Source: Neobacillus jeddahensis
GTDB taxonomy: Bacteria; Bacillota; Bacilli; Bacillales; Cytobacillaceae
Length of the DNA stretch: 64,000 bases
Direction of reading: 5' to 3'
NCBI RefSeq assembly: GCF_000612625.1
Contig: NZ_CCAS010000012.1
Span: 1-64,000 of the forward strand
Shown here: positions 42,989 through 52,199 of the stretch, piece after piece
How the letters are laid out: each line of letters begins with the position of its first letter
Position numbering within the stretch: position 1 is the first letter of the stretch
The notes under the pieces: model-generated
Told to the model about the DNA's origin: nothing
The model's database searches: none
What the model saw: only the letters and a program-made list of their open reading frames with translations
Translations under genes and position numbers: made by a program

Positions 42989-45103
42989 ATGCCACTGGAT
43001 CAGCGCAGTACTGCCATACTTACTCACCTAGTGAAGGCGAAAACATTTGTCCCAATCAGAGAAATTACTGAGAAATTTCAAATTTCTCGACGGACTATTT
43101 ATTACGATATGGATAAAGTCAATGATTGGTTAAAGGAAAATTACTTACCAGAGGTGAAGTATGTTCGATCGGCAGGGTTTATTTTAGAAGAGGAAGCAGC
43201 CGTTCACGTTCCGGAAAAATTAAGCTCCATGAATTCATGGCATTATGAATATTCCCTAAAGGAGAGGAAGGCATGGCTGGCGATCTATTTGATTGCTCGG
43301 GATATTCCCTTGTATCTTGAAGGTTTAATGGAAAAAGTCAGAGTAAGTCGGAATACAACCATTGATGACTTAAAAGGTTTGAAGCAAGAATTGGAACGAT
43401 TTCACTTAAGTTTAGAATTTAATCGGAAAAGTGGCTACGTCATTAAGGGGAAAGAAGAAGATAAGCGTAAGGCGATTGTTCATTTCCTGCAGCACGTGCT
43501 ATTTGATCAAAATAGTCCATCCGTTTTGGCGAAAATTCCGTTGGTTTTACATAAAGGGGCTAGCCATTTTGATCTGTTTGATTACAAAAAAATGGAAGCG
43601 GTTCAGCAAATCCTGGGGGAAAGCGAACAAGAATTGAATCTGCAGTACACAGATGAATTTTTGTTTAGTCTAGCAGTCCGACTGCTCTTATTTTGTCGAC
43701 GAGTCTCCGATGGGAAAAAGATCGCGATTGATCGGTTTGAAAAAGAGGTTCTACAGGAAACGAAGCAGTACAGGGCGGCGCAAAAAATTGGTGAGAAGCT
43801 GTCGCGGTTATTTACGATTGAATTTCCTGAAGATGAAATCTTCTATATTACGAAACATCTCCTGAGTTCGAGAGTGCAATTTTCTGAGGAACCGCCATTG
43901 ATCCACTTACAGGATGATGCCTATATTCTGGCAAAGGTTGTTACGAATATGGTGACGGATTTTCAGAGATATGCCTGTGTTTTCTTTGAAAATCGGCAAG
44001 AAATTGAGAAGAATCTTTTGCTCCATGTGAAGCCGGCCTATTACCGGATTACCTATGGACTGGAATTTGAAAGTGATATGACTGAGTCCATTAAAGGAAA
44101 GTACCAGGATATTTTCCTATTAACGAGCAAGACGATTACCCACTTAGAAGCGGTAGTCGAGAAAAAGGTAAATGAACATGAAATTGCCTTAATTGCAATG
44201 CATTTTGGCGGATGGATGCAAAAGGCTGGCGCCAAGCCCGCTGATCGGAAACGGGCTCTGCTCGTTTGTACCAATGGCGTGGGGACTTCCCGTTTACTGT
44301 TGCACCAACTTGAAGGTCTCTTCTCGACGGTTGATTTAATTGGCAGCGTTTCATTAAGAGAATATGAAAAAAATCACTACTATGATGTGGACTTTATTCT
44401 TTCAACCATCCCACTAGAGGGGAAGGAACATCCTGTTTTTGTGGTTAGTCCCATCCTTACTGAGGCGGAAAAAGAAAGTTTATTAAAAAAGGTGATTGGA
44501 ATTTCCGCAACGGAATCGAAATCATCGGGCTCGATTGATGCCTTAATGGAAATTATCCGGAAGCACGCGACGGTGTTGGACCAAGAAGGATTACAGCAAG
44601 ATCTGAAGCAATACTTGTCTAAGCCTGAAAAGGTTGGGATGGAGGTAAGAAAGCCTTCATTAAAAGAGATTTTACCAGTGGGAAGTATTCAGCTGAAAAG
44701 TGAGGTTTCAGGTTGGGAGGAGGCGATCCGCAAGGCTGCCGCACCACTTTTGGCAGCTGGATCGATTACCGAGTCCTATATTCAGGCGATGATTGATAAC
44801 ATTGTCAAAATGGGTCCTTATGTCGTGATTGCTCCACAGGTCGCGATTCCACATGCGAGACCGGAAGACGGGGTCAACAGGCTAAGCATGAGCTTATTAA
44901 AGCTGACGAAGGGTGTATCTTTTTCCGAAATGGCCCAGCAGGATATTCATCTGGTGATTGTCTTGGCAGCGGTTGACGGGGAAGCGCATTTAACGGCATT
45001 GTCCCAGCTGACCGATCTTCTTTCAGATGAAGGACGGTTTACAAAACTGATCGAGGCCGAAACCGCCGCAGAGATGTTTGAGATCATCCGAACGGATGCT
45101 TAA
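42989..45103 (+). CDS. BglG/MtlR-type PRD regulator with PTS IIB and IIA domains
   Basis: A 704-residue phosphorylation-controlled activator. N-terminal HTH domains (about 5-150, with FQISRRTIYYDMDKV), two PRD domains (about 185-400), a IIB-like domain with the phosphocysteine loop LLVCTNGVGTSRLLL (428-442), and a Fru/Mtl-type IIA domain (about 555-700) with His in AIPHARPEDGVNRL. The downstream IIA/IIB/IIC genes are its likely target, and these sense PTS flux to switch it. Its C-terminal IIA domain closely resembles the next gene's product. Confidence 0.92.
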   Translation: MPLDQRSTAILTHLVKAKTFVPIREITEKFQISRRTIYYDMDKVNDWLKENYLPEVKYVRSAGFILEEEAAVHVPEKLSSMNSWHYEYSLKERKAWLAIYLIARDIPLYLEGLMEKVRVSRNTTIDDLKGLKQELERFHLSLEFNRKSGYVIKGKEEDKRKAIVHFLQHVLFDQNSPSVLAKIPLVLHKGASHFDLFDYKKMEAVQQILGESEQELNLQYTDEFLFSLAVRLLLFCRRVSDGKKIAIDRFEKEVLQETKQYRAAQKIGEKLSRLFTIEFPEDEIFYITKHLLSSRVQFSEEPPLIHLQDDAYILAKVVTNMVTDFQRYACVFFENRQEIEKNLLLHVKPAYYRITYGLEFESDMTESIKGKYQDIFLLTSKTITHLEAVVEKKVNEHEIALIAMHFGGWMQKAGAKPADRKRALLVCTNGVGTSRLLLHQLEGLFSTVDLIGSVSLREYEKNHYYDVDFILSTIPLEGKEHPVFVVSPILTEAEKESLLKKVIGISATESKSSGSIDALMEIIRKHATVLDQEGLQQDLKQYLSKPEKVGMEVRKPSLKEILPVGSIQLKSEVSGWEEAIRKAAAPLLAAGSITESYIQAMIDNIVKMGPYVVIAPQVAIPHARPEDGVNRLSMSLLKLTKGVSFSEMAQQDIHLVIVLAAVDGEAHLTALSQLTDLLSDEGRFTKLIEAETAAEMFEIIRTDA

Positions 45104-45152
45104 TCGGTCATATATGAAAAGATTGGGATTTTAAGAGAAAGAGGAGAAAGCT

Positions 45153-45596
45153 GTGCTGAAAACATACTTAACAGAAGACGCAGTTCAATTTAAAGCAGAT
45201 GCACAGAATTGGGAAGAGGCCATTCGACTGGCTGCAGACCCATTGTTGAAAAATCAAACGATTGAAGCAAGCTATATCGAAATGATGATTGAGAATGTCA
45301 AGAATCTTGGTCCGTATATTGTGCTATTACCTAAGTTTGCGATGCCCCATGCTAGACCAGAAAATGGGGTGAATCGACTAGGATTAAGCCTATTAATTCT
45401 AGAAAAAGGCGTTGAATTTGCTAGTGGCAAAGGGGCAAATGTATTTCTCGTCTTAGCTGCTCCAGACGCAGCTGCTCACTTGAACATTTTATCAGAGCTG
45501 TCCACGCTTTTATCTAGCCAAGAAAAAGTTGATGCGTTAGCATTAGCAAAAAATTATCAAGAACTAGTCACTATTTTAGAGGAGGAAGAAAAATGA
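45153..45596 (+). CDS. PTS IIA component (ascorbate/Fru type)
   Basis: A 147-residue phosphocarrier. The active His lies in AMPHARPENGVNRLGLSLLIL (near residues 66-86). GTG 45153 has GAGGAG upstream. It receives phosphate from HPr and passes it to the IIB encoded next; the genes overlap by four bases. It strikingly resembles the C-terminal domain of the preceding regulator, suggesting duplication. Confidence 0.88.
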   Translation: MLKTYLTEDAVQFKADAQNWEEAIRLAADPLLKNQTIEASYIEMMIENVKNLGPYIVLLPKFAMPHARPENGVNRLGLSLLILEKGVEFASGKGANVFLVLAAPDAAAHLNILSELSTLLSSQEKVDALALAKNYQELVTILEEEEK

Positions 45597-45865
45597 AAAT
45601 CTTAGTCGTGTGTGGAAATGGATTAGGCAGTAGTTTTATGATGTCACTTAATGTACAAAAGGCGATGAAGGAATTAAACATTGAGGGAACCTGTTCCCAT
45701 ACGGATCTAGCAAGCTCTAAATCTGAACAGGCCGATTACTACATTGGTTCTCCTGAAATCATGGATCAATTGAATGATGGAAAAAGAAAAGTGATTTCTT
45801 TGGTCAATATGTTCAGTTTAGATGAAATTAAAAAAGCGTTAACAACTCATATATTGGAAGGTTGA
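45593..45865 (+). CDS. PTS IIB component (UlaB-like)
   Basis: A 90-residue cytosolic phosphotransfer protein. The phosphocysteine is in the N-terminal loop LVVCGNGLGSSFMM (4-17). Together with the IIC it forms an ascorbate-type permease. ATG overlaps the IIA stop. Confidence 0.88.
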   Translation: MKILVVCGNGLGSSFMMSLNVQKAMKELNIEGTCSHTDLASSKSEQADYYIGSPEIMDQLNDGKRKVISLVNMFSLDEIKKALTTHILEG

Positions 45866-45870
45866 TTTGG

Positions 45871-47130
45871 ATGCTACATTTAATTATGAATGATATTTTA
45901 GGAACACCGGCCATACTTGTTGGATTATTTGCCTTAATCGGATTGTTATTGCAGAAAAAGGGAATTGCTGACGTGGTGTCAGGCACCCTAAAGACAGTTA
46001 TGGGCTTTATTATCTTGAGTGCAGGGGCAACAGTTCTGACAGGTGCCCTCGATTTATTCGGACAAATGTTCGAGCATGCCTTTCACATTAAAGGGATCAT
46101 TCCGAATAATGAAGCGATTGTCGCATTAGCGCAAAAGACGTTTGGGGCAGAAACAGCCATGATCATGGTGTTTGGTATGGTTGTGAATATTATCTTAGCT
46201 CGTTTTACGAAATTCAAATTTATCTTCTTAACTGGTCACCATACGATGTTTATGGCCTGTATGCTGGCAGCCGTCTTATCTGCCAGTGGGATAGAAGGTG
46301 TTACACTCGTTATCATAGGATCTATTATTCTAGGAGCTTTGATGGTTTTCATGCCAGCACTGTTACAACCTTATACTCGTCAAATTACTGGATCGGATGA
46401 TGTGGCGATTGGTCATTTTGGATCAATTGGTTATTTTGTATCTGGGACGATCGGTAAGTATTTCGGCAATAAAGAAAAATCAACGGAAGAAATTAAGGTT
46501 CCAAAGTCACTTGGCTTCCTTCGTGACTCATCCGTTGCCTTAGCGTTAACGATGGCTTTGATGTTTATTGTGGTAGCGTGTTTTACTGGCCCTACCTTCA
46601 TTGAAGAAAAGCTTAGCGGTGGAACAAACTTTATCGTCTTCTCGCTTACACAAGCGATTACCTTTGCCGGTGGTGTCTTTATCGTGTTAGCGGGGGTTCG
46701 GATGGTAATTGCGGAAATTGTTCCAGCCTTTAAAGGGATTGCAGATAAGGTCGTTCCAAATGCTAAACCAGCTTTAGATTGCCCGATCGTCTTTCCATTT
46801 GCACCGAATGCTGTTATTGTCGGATTCTTAGCTAGTTTTGTCGCGGGAGTCATCAGTATGTTCCTGCTGCCTGTATTTGGATTAGCGGTTATTGTCCCTG
46901 GACTTGTTCCGCACTTCTTTACTGGCGCAGCTGCAGGTGTATTTGGGAATGCAACAGGTGGCAGACGTGGAGCAATTCTTGGCTCACTTGCCAACGGTTT
47001 AATCATTAGTTTCTTACCAGCTTTATTGTTGCCTGTTCTAGGTTCACTTGGATTTAACGGCACAACCTTTGGGGATGCTGACTTTGGAATTGTCGGGATT
47101 TTATTAGGCAATCTGTTGAAGTTATTTTAA
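45871..47130 (+). CDS. ulaA: PTS ascorbate-type IIC permease (UlaA-like)
   Basis: Membrane permease of the SgaT/UlaA family, 419 residues with about 11 helices. Diagnostic blocks are ILGTPAILVGLFALIGLLLQKK, LTGHHTMFMACMLAAV, and the repeat APNAVIVGFLASF. It takes up and phosphorylates ascorbate or a related acid sugar. ATG 45871 has GGAAGG nine bases upstream. No ula catabolic genes follow, so metabolism of the product must be encoded elsewhere, or the substrate differs from ascorbate. Confidence 0.9.
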   Translation: MLHLIMNDILGTPAILVGLFALIGLLLQKKGIADVVSGTLKTVMGFIILSAGATVLTGALDLFGQMFEHAFHIKGIIPNNEAIVALAQKTFGAETAMIMVFGMVVNIILARFTKFKFIFLTGHHTMFMACMLAAVLSASGIEGVTLVIIGSIILGALMVFMPALLQPYTRQITGSDDVAIGHFGSIGYFVSGTIGKYFGNKEKSTEEIKVPKSLGFLRDSSVALALTMALMFIVVACFTGPTFIEEKLSGGTNFIVFSLTQAITFAGGVFIVLAGVRMVIAEIVPAFKGIADKVVPNAKPALDCPIVFPFAPNAVIVGFLASFVAGVISMFLLPVFGLAVIVPGLVPHFFTGAAAGVFGNATGGRRGAILGSLANGLIISFLPALLLPVLGSLGFNGTTFGDADFGIVGILLGNLLKLF

Positions 47131-47159
47131 TAAATTTGGATATTTATCATACTAGTACA

Positions 47160-47185
47160 ACCCCCATGGAATTATCCATGGGGGT
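47160..47185. terminator. Perfect GC-rich hairpin after ulaA
   Basis: ACCCCCATGG/CCATGGGGGT with a six-base loop between convergent genes. There is no T run on either side, so it is not a textbook terminator, but it is the only candidate. Confidence 0.55.
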
Positions 47186-47211
47186 CGTTGTGCTTGGATG
47201 TAAAGGGTAAG

Positions 47212-48675
47212 TTACCGTTTCTGCTTGAGCTGCTGTTCTTCAATATGATAGACATGGTCAGCGACCCGATCGACAAATGTTCGATCATGGGAGACGAGGA
47301 GGACGGTGCCTTCATAGGCAGCTAAAAACCGTTCTAACGCCTCAATACAAACGATATCCAGGAAGTTAGTCGGCTCATCTAACATGAGTACATTGTATTT
47401 CCCTAAAAACCGCTCGCATAAGACAAGTCGAATTGCCTCACCGCCACTTATGGTGCGCACGTTCTTTTTCACATCATTCCCGGTAAAATTCATCCCGTGA
47501 AGGACGGCCCGAATTTTCCCTTCGTCATAATCGCTTCGCTCCCTTAAATAGTCTAGGACCGTTTCGTCCTTGTTAAATTGATAATCCATTTGTTGATAGG
47601 TACCGATGACCGCCTTTGGAGAGAGGGTAATCCCGTCACTGTTATTGACAATCTGGCGGAGCAGGCTGGTTTTCCCGGAACCATTCGCACCGGTAATCGC
47701 GATCGTCTGTCCTAGGGGAAATTGGAAACTGACTTCATTGAGAAGGATCTTGATCCCAGCCTTCACAGTGACTCGATCCCCCATGATGGGAAATTTATTG
47801 TGCAAGGTTAACGCGGCAGATTGCTGAAAACGAAGGGTTGCTTCCTCTTTTGGTGCTTCGACTGCTTCCAGCTGTTCCGCACGCTGCTCCATGGCCTTCG
47901 CCGCACGTTGCACCGTTTTTTGACTCGTTTCCTTTGATTTCGTCATGAACATTTTATTAGCCTTGGCTTTAGTCTCCTTCTTAGTGATATGTCCATTTGC
48001 TTGCGTGATTTTATCGGCCTTTTTCATTTTTTCTTCAGCTGCCTTGAGGAGGCGCGATTTTTCCTTTGTATATTTTTCAAATTGTTCTTGTTGTTGCGTC
48101 CGCTCTAATTCCTTTTGGGCCATGTACGCTGAATAGTTCCCTGTGTATTCTGTTACCGTGCCGTCGCTGACCTCCCAAATCTTCGTGACGAGTTGATCTA
48201 AGACGTAGCGGTCGTGACTGACAAGGACGAGTGCCCCGTAATAATAGGTCAGTTCGTCGATAAAGAACTGTGTCCCAGCAGTGTCGAGATGGCTGGTCGG
48301 CTCATCGATGAACAAACCTTCATGATAGCTGGAGAACAGCTGGGCTAATTTCAGTCGGGTTTGCTCCCCGCCGCTTAACAGTTCGATTTTTGTGTCCGGT
48401 ATGGCGAGCTTGCTGACCAACTCATAATCTACTTCTTTCTCAAATGGTGAGTCCAGTTGATCGAAATAGGCAAAGTCGGCATAGCGATGGACGTGTCCGC
48501 GATCGGGCTTGATCTGACCGGCCATTAGCTTCAACAAGGTACTTTTTCCTGCGCCGTTCTTGCCGACAATCCCGATCCGATCAAACTGATGCACTGCCAA
48601 ACGTGGGATGTCTACTATTACTTTATCTAAAAAGGTTAATTCGATTTTTTCTAATTCAATACAAACTTTTTCCAT
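47212..48675 (-). CDS. ABC-F ribosomal protection protein, Msr-like
   Basis: A cytosolic 487-residue ATPase, the same length as Msr(A)/Msr(D). Two ABC domains: Walker A GKNGAGKST (38-46) and GANGSGKTS, signatures LLSGGEQTRLKLAQL and ISGGEAIRLVL, and Walker B LFIDEPTSHLD and MLDEPTNFLD. The long linker (about 185-280) is Lys/Gln/Glu rich with the AAKAMEQRAEQLEAVEAPKE segment seen in Msr proteins. Such proteins displace macrolides and related drugs from the ribosome. The start follows GAGGG seven bases upstream; the frame remains open into the leader. Control is by the leader peptide and terminators described next. The exact drug range is inferred. Confidence 0.82.
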   Translation of the reverse strand: MEKVCIELEKIELTFLDKVIVDIPRLAVHQFDRIGIVGKNGAGKSTLLKLMAGQIKPDRGHVHRYADFAYFDQLDSPFEKEVDYELVSKLAIPDTKIELLSGGEQTRLKLAQLFSSYHEGLFIDEPTSHLDTAGTQFFIDELTYYYGALVLVSHDRYVLDQLVTKIWEVSDGTVTEYTGNYSAYMAQKELERTQQQEQFEKYTKEKSRLLKAAEEKMKKADKITQANGHITKKETKAKANKMFMTKSKETSQKTVQRAAKAMEQRAEQLEAVEAPKEEATLRFQQSAALTLHNKFPIMGDRVTVKAGIKILLNEVSFQFPLGQTIAITGANGSGKTSLLRQIVNNSDGITLSPKAVIGTYQQMDYQFNKDETVLDYLRERSDYDEGKIRAVLHGMNFTGNDVKKNVRTISGGEAIRLVLCERFLGKYNVLMLDEPTNFLDIVCIEALERFLAAYEGTVLLVSHDRTFVDRVADHVYHIEEQQLKQKR

Positions 48676-48699
48676 TATGATTCCCTCATTTCTTTTTTG

Positions 48700-48735
48700 A
48701 AAAAATAAAAAATCACAGGCGATCTGCCTGTGATT
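48700..48735 (-). terminator. Attenuator terminator in front of the Msr-like gene
   Basis: On the minus strand AATCACAGGC pairs with GCCTGTGATT, followed by six T, an A and six more T. It ends about 25 bases before the start codon at 48675. Confidence 0.85.
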
Positions 48736-48849
48736 CAGAGTAAAGGGAAGAAACCCATCTTTATTTGGATAAGGGGCTTGGTAGGAGTCGTCGCTAAATA
48801 AACCTTCCTTTTGGCTGGCAAAAGAAGGAGAATGATCGATCCACAAATA

Positions 48850-48880
48850 AAATAAAGAAAGGCAGACTGATCCGCCTTTC
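48850..48880 (-). terminator. Second terminator-like hairpin in the Msr leader
   Basis: On the minus strand GAAAGGC...GCCTTTC followed by TTTATTTTATTT. The loop contains GGATCAGTCTG, which is repeated at 48921-48931, giving alternative folds. Confidence 0.65.
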
Positions 48881-48974
48881 TTCATCACTTTGCGATAGAA
48901 TGAAGATTATTAAAAAAGGACAGACTGATCCCGTTTACTCTGTATACACAAACAGAGCCTTTGAACGTATTTAA

Positions 48975-49019
48975 TTACGAGTTCAAAGTAGGGAATCGAA
49001 GTCTCATAGCATGCGTCAT
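48975..49019 (-). CDS. Msr leader peptide, ErmDL-like (14 residues)
   Basis: MTHAMRLRFPTLNS then TAA, with AAGGAGG upstream (spacing 11). It is nearly the same as the ErmDL leader peptide as I remember it (MTHSMRLRFPTLNQ), and has the MRLR arrest motif at which macrolide-bound ribosomes stall. The 3' half of the ORF overlaps a hairpin (CTTTGAAC/GTTCAAAG). Confidence 0.85.
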   Translation of the reverse strand: MTHAMRLRFPTLNS

Positions 49020-49053
49020 TTTTTAATAATCCTCCTTAAATAGTATCAGTTTC

Positions 49054-49082
49054 ATTATAATCGCAAAACCGGTAACTGTCAC
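49054..49082 (-). promoter_or_regulatory. Promoter of the Msr leader transcript
   Basis: GTGACA, 17 bases, TATAAT on the minus strand; the start point would lie just before the leader ribosome binding site. Confidence 0.75.
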
Positions 49083-49265
49083 CACCTATATTTTGTAAAT
49101 GGAATTATCGTGTTTGATTAGAGGTTGTGTCTCTCTAGTGGAAAAATTGAACACCATTAGGGATGCATAAGGAGTTCGTCGGAAAAATTGTATTTTTCTT
49201 AAATTGTTCACAACAATTTTTTCGTCCATGTGTAACAATAGCAGGTAAGAGGAGTGTGGTCATTT

Positions 49266-49502
49266 ATGACGATCGGAGATATAAAAAACTTTATTTATAT
49301 TCCCTCTAGCGGTTTTATTGAAGTGGTGAAGGATGGCCCTATTGAAATGGGGGTTCATCCACTCGACTACCCGTTCAAACCGAAAGAGGAGAAAGTCCTG
49401 TCAGATCAAGCAATACTGAGAAGACTAAGAAGACAATATCCCGGCTGTAAAATTGTCCAAAATGATGGCATGTGGGAAGTAATTTTTGAAGAAGATGAAT
49501 AA
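49266..49502 (+). CDS. Hypothetical 78-residue protein
   Basis: A soluble protein beginning MTIGDIKNFIYIPSSGFIEVV and ending in an acidic EEDE. GAGGAG lies 11 bases upstream of ATG 49266; GTG 49254 overlaps that site. A weak hairpin (TCGCC/GGCGA plus TTTTCTTT, 49567) follows. Not recognised; the rest of 49503-49791 looks empty. Confidence 0.6.
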   Translation: MTIGDIKNFIYIPSSGFIEVVKDGPIEMGVHPLDYPFKPKEEKVLSDQAILRRLRRQYPGCKIVQNDGMWEVIFEEDE

Positions 49503-49791
49503 ACAGGGGAAGGGTACAGGATGTTTGGTTTTCGACGACCGCCCCCTCTGTAATCGCATTAGATGATCGCCAATCGGCGAGTTTTCTTTATCTCTTGTCT
49601 AAGGATGGAGATTTGCCTACTCAATACGCCGTTTCGGTGGAGCTACATTGACCTCATTTTAATAAAAGTCTTTTGGTGAATATGTGAATAAGGTTGTTCT
49701 ATTAAGTAAATATATAGGTTATGGATAATTTTTCATGTAGGTTCTTCGGATTGTGATCAGCAAGCAGAAAATAAAGGTTTAAGGTGTTTGA

Positions 49792-50877
49792 ATGGAACGT
49801 ATATCCCTGTACCAGCTTTTTGCGCTTACGTTTTTTTTTCAGATTGGTACGACCATTATTCTTGGCTTTGGAGCGTCGGCTGGTAAGGATGCTTGGATCG
49901 TGAATATCCTGTCGGTATTATTGGGTTTAACCGCAATCGGTATTTTTCTCTTATTGAAGTCTTTCCACGAGGGGTTGACGTTGGTGGAATGGTTTCCCGC
50001 TGGATTTGGAAAATGGCTGGGGACGCCTATTGCTTGGCTTTATCCGCTCTTATTCTTATATGAAATGGGAAGAGTATTAAATGATATCAAGTATTTGCTC
50101 CAAACAATATTATTTCCAGGTATGCCAACCTGGGGGATCGTAATTCCCTTTTTAATCGTAAGTGCATATGGTGTTTTCAAAGGTATTGAGGTAATTGGAA
50201 GAGTAGGAGAGTTCATTTTCCCTCTGTTTTTTATGCTATTTATCATATTAATCATTTTTATTATGAGCAGTGATATTGTAAAGATTGAGAACCTACGGCC
50301 TGTTTTAGAAGACGGGTGGGCACCGATATGGAATGCCTCGTTTCCGCTCGGGGCAAGTCAAGGATTTGCTCAAACATTAGAGTTGGCGATGATTTGGCCG
50401 CTTGTTCATGCGAAAGCGAAACATATTGCCTACGCGACCTTATGGGCCACCCTACTTTCAGGGGCTGTGATTTTAGTCAGCCAATTATTCATCATAGCGG
50501 GATTAGGTGGAGTTCGGTTCCAATTTCAAATTTATCCTATGTATGCGCTGATTAAGAAGATTCAAATAGGGGAATTTATTCAAAATGTGGATGTGATAGG
50601 CGTGATGTTTTTTGTGATTACAGCCTATTTCAAGGGGTCGCTCCATATGTATTTCGCCCTTCGCGCCATACAGCTACTTACGAAAACGAAAAATAGCCAT
50701 CCATGGATTATTCCACTCATCTTTATCGGCATATTACTCGGATATGTTGTATCAACGAACATTCAAGAGCATTTGAAAATTGCCATCGAGGTCGTTCCGT
50801 TCGCTTTGTGGATTCCGCTTTTATGGATTCTCCCTCTGTTACTTCTAATTGCCACAGTCATAAAAAGAAGTTGGTAA
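49792..50877 (+). CDS. GerAB/YndE-type spore germination permease
   Basis: A 361-residue integral membrane protein with about ten helices, APC-type fold: SLYQLFALTFFFQIGTTIILGFG at the start and IPLLWILPLLLLIATVIKR at the end. GerAB proteins are the membrane subunits of nutrient germinant receptors in the spore inner membrane. Neither GerAA-like nor GerAC-like genes flank it, so it is an orphan subunit. AAGGTG precedes ATG 49792. An HD-GYP gene starts 33 bases later, probably in the same operon. Confidence 0.85.
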   Translation: MERISLYQLFALTFFFQIGTTIILGFGASAGKDAWIVNILSVLLGLTAIGIFLLLKSFHEGLTLVEWFPAGFGKWLGTPIAWLYPLLFLYEMGRVLNDIKYLLQTILFPGMPTWGIVIPFLIVSAYGVFKGIEVIGRVGEFIFPLFFMLFIILIIFIMSSDIVKIENLRPVLEDGWAPIWNASFPLGASQGFAQTLELAMIWPLVHAKAKHIAYATLWATLLSGAVILVSQLFIIAGLGGVRFQFQIYPMYALIKKIQIGEFIQNVDVIGVMFFVITAYFKGSLHMYFALRAIQLLTKTKNSHPWIIPLIFIGILLGYVVSTNIQEHLKIAIEVVPFALWIPLLWILPLLLLIATVIKRSW

Positions 50878-50910
50878 TGGTGTTTTCATTTCATGCCCAC
50901 CGGAGGTATT

Positions 50911-51822
50911 ATGTTTAAGTTATTTAATAAATGGTTAAAACACCCCAATTACTTTCGTTACAGCTTTTACATTATGTTGATATCAAGTATCTTACTAAAC
51001 AGTTTTGTTTTTGAAAATGAGAGTAATTTTTATATACTTTATATCTTTTGTGCCATTTTTTTGGGGATTGGCTTTTTTGACAAGCCCTGGTGGTTGATTG
51101 TTGTCTTTACACTATTGGTGGTGTGCTGCCGATATTACCTCATCCCAGAATTATCGCACAACATCGGGACATTTTTTACCTATTTTTTTACGTATTTGGT
51201 GATTACCTTAATCTCTGTTGGTTTAATGAAATTCGTCCAAAGAGTGAAGGAGGACAATTTAGCCTTAATAATGGCGCTGTCCAAGGCGTTGGATTCAAGA
51301 GACGCCTATACCCAGCATCATTCGAAAAATGTAGCGAAATATTCGGTTGAAATTGCCAATAGAATGATGCTGTCGAGGGATGTTTGTGATGTGATTCATG
51401 TGGGCGGATTGCTCCATGATATTGGAAAAATAGGTATCCCCGGAACGATTTTGAAGAAGCCAGAGAAGTTAACCGATGACGAGTATAACACGGTCAAAAC
51501 ACACCCGACGATTGGCTATGAAATCATAAAGCATGTGGAGAGTTTTCAGGACAATGGGATCTTAGATATCGTTCTGTACCATCACGAGCGGTATGATGGA
51601 AAAGGGTATCCAACTGGACTAAAAGGTATGCAAATTCCTCTAGTGGCGCGGATTGTGGCGGTGGCGGATACCTTTGATGCCATGTCATCCCAACGGGTCT
51701 ATCGTGATAAATTGGATCTCGACGTTATTCTCAAAGAGATTGAGAGAAATAAAGGGAAGCAATTTGATCCAGAAATTGTTGATGTTTTCCTCGATATATT
51801 TGATGGACAGGCTGCTAAATGA
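50911..51822 (+). CDS. Membrane-bound HD-GYP domain phosphodiesterase
   Basis: A 303-residue protein. Four or five N-terminal helices (about 15-105) are followed by an HD-GYP domain (about 120-295): HHSKNVAKYSVEIANR, the HD pair LLHDIGKIGIP, and YHHERYDGKGYPTGLKG with the GYP motif intact. HD-GYP enzymes hydrolyse cyclic di-GMP. ATG 50911 has GGAGG; an in-frame ATG at 50893 lies before it. Likely linked to the upstream germination permease by cotranscription. Confidence 0.88.
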   Translation: MFKLFNKWLKHPNYFRYSFYIMLISSILLNSFVFENESNFYILYIFCAIFLGIGFFDKPWWLIVVFTLLVVCCRYYLIPELSHNIGTFFTYFFTYLVITLISVGLMKFVQRVKEDNLALIMALSKALDSRDAYTQHHSKNVAKYSVEIANRMMLSRDVCDVIHVGGLLHDIGKIGIPGTILKKPEKLTDDEYNTVKTHPTIGYEIIKHVESFQDNGILDIVLYHHERYDGKGYPTGLKGMQIPLVARIVAVADTFDAMSSQRVYRDKLDLDVILKEIERNKGKQFDPEIVDVFLDIFDGQAAK

Positions 51823-52029
51823 ATGGGGCCAGAAACTACGGTAGAAGTAGAGGTGTTCTACGTAGACTTTTAGCAAGCACACGGGCAAAAAAGTAGAAGA
51901 CATGGTCTACAAAATGCCACTTTGAGCACCATGAAAATGAGAAAATCATCTAAAGGGGTTGTCAAAGGGGGAATTGTCAGTTATAGTTGAAAATACAATA
52001 TTTAGTATTGATGATTAGAAAACAACACT

Positions 52030-52199
52030 AAATATAGATATTAACCAGTGAAAATGGTGTCTGAAGAGACGTAAAAGGGAATCTGGTGTAAATCCAGAAC
52101 TGTACCCGCAACTGTAAATGCTGACGAAATAAGCAGAACCACTGTCTTTGGATGGGAAGGGCTTAGAGTAGGTAAAGGCATAAGTCAGGAAACCTGCCA
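52030..52199 (+). promoter_or_regulatory. Cobalamin (B12) riboswitch
   Basis: Contains the hallmark core AATCCAGAACTGTACCCGCA followed by ACTGTAA, and the B12 box AGTCAGGAAACCTGCC at 52183-52198, with GAATCTGGTG just upstream. It lies in front of the ribonucleotide reductase operon and is followed by an intrinsic terminator at 52303. Adenosylcobalamin binding would favour termination, lowering the class I enzyme when B12 is available. Confidence 0.95.

Noticed and set aside
46431-47111. 226-residue frame on the minus strand
   Set aside because: Antisense shadow of the IIC permease gene: low-complexity Pro/Thr/Lys product and no ribosome binding site.
29487-48675. Mobile antibiotic-resistance island
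   Set aside because: The two ABC-F genes are 16 kb apart, no integrase, transposase or flanking repeat is seen, and vmlR is a core gene in Bacillus.
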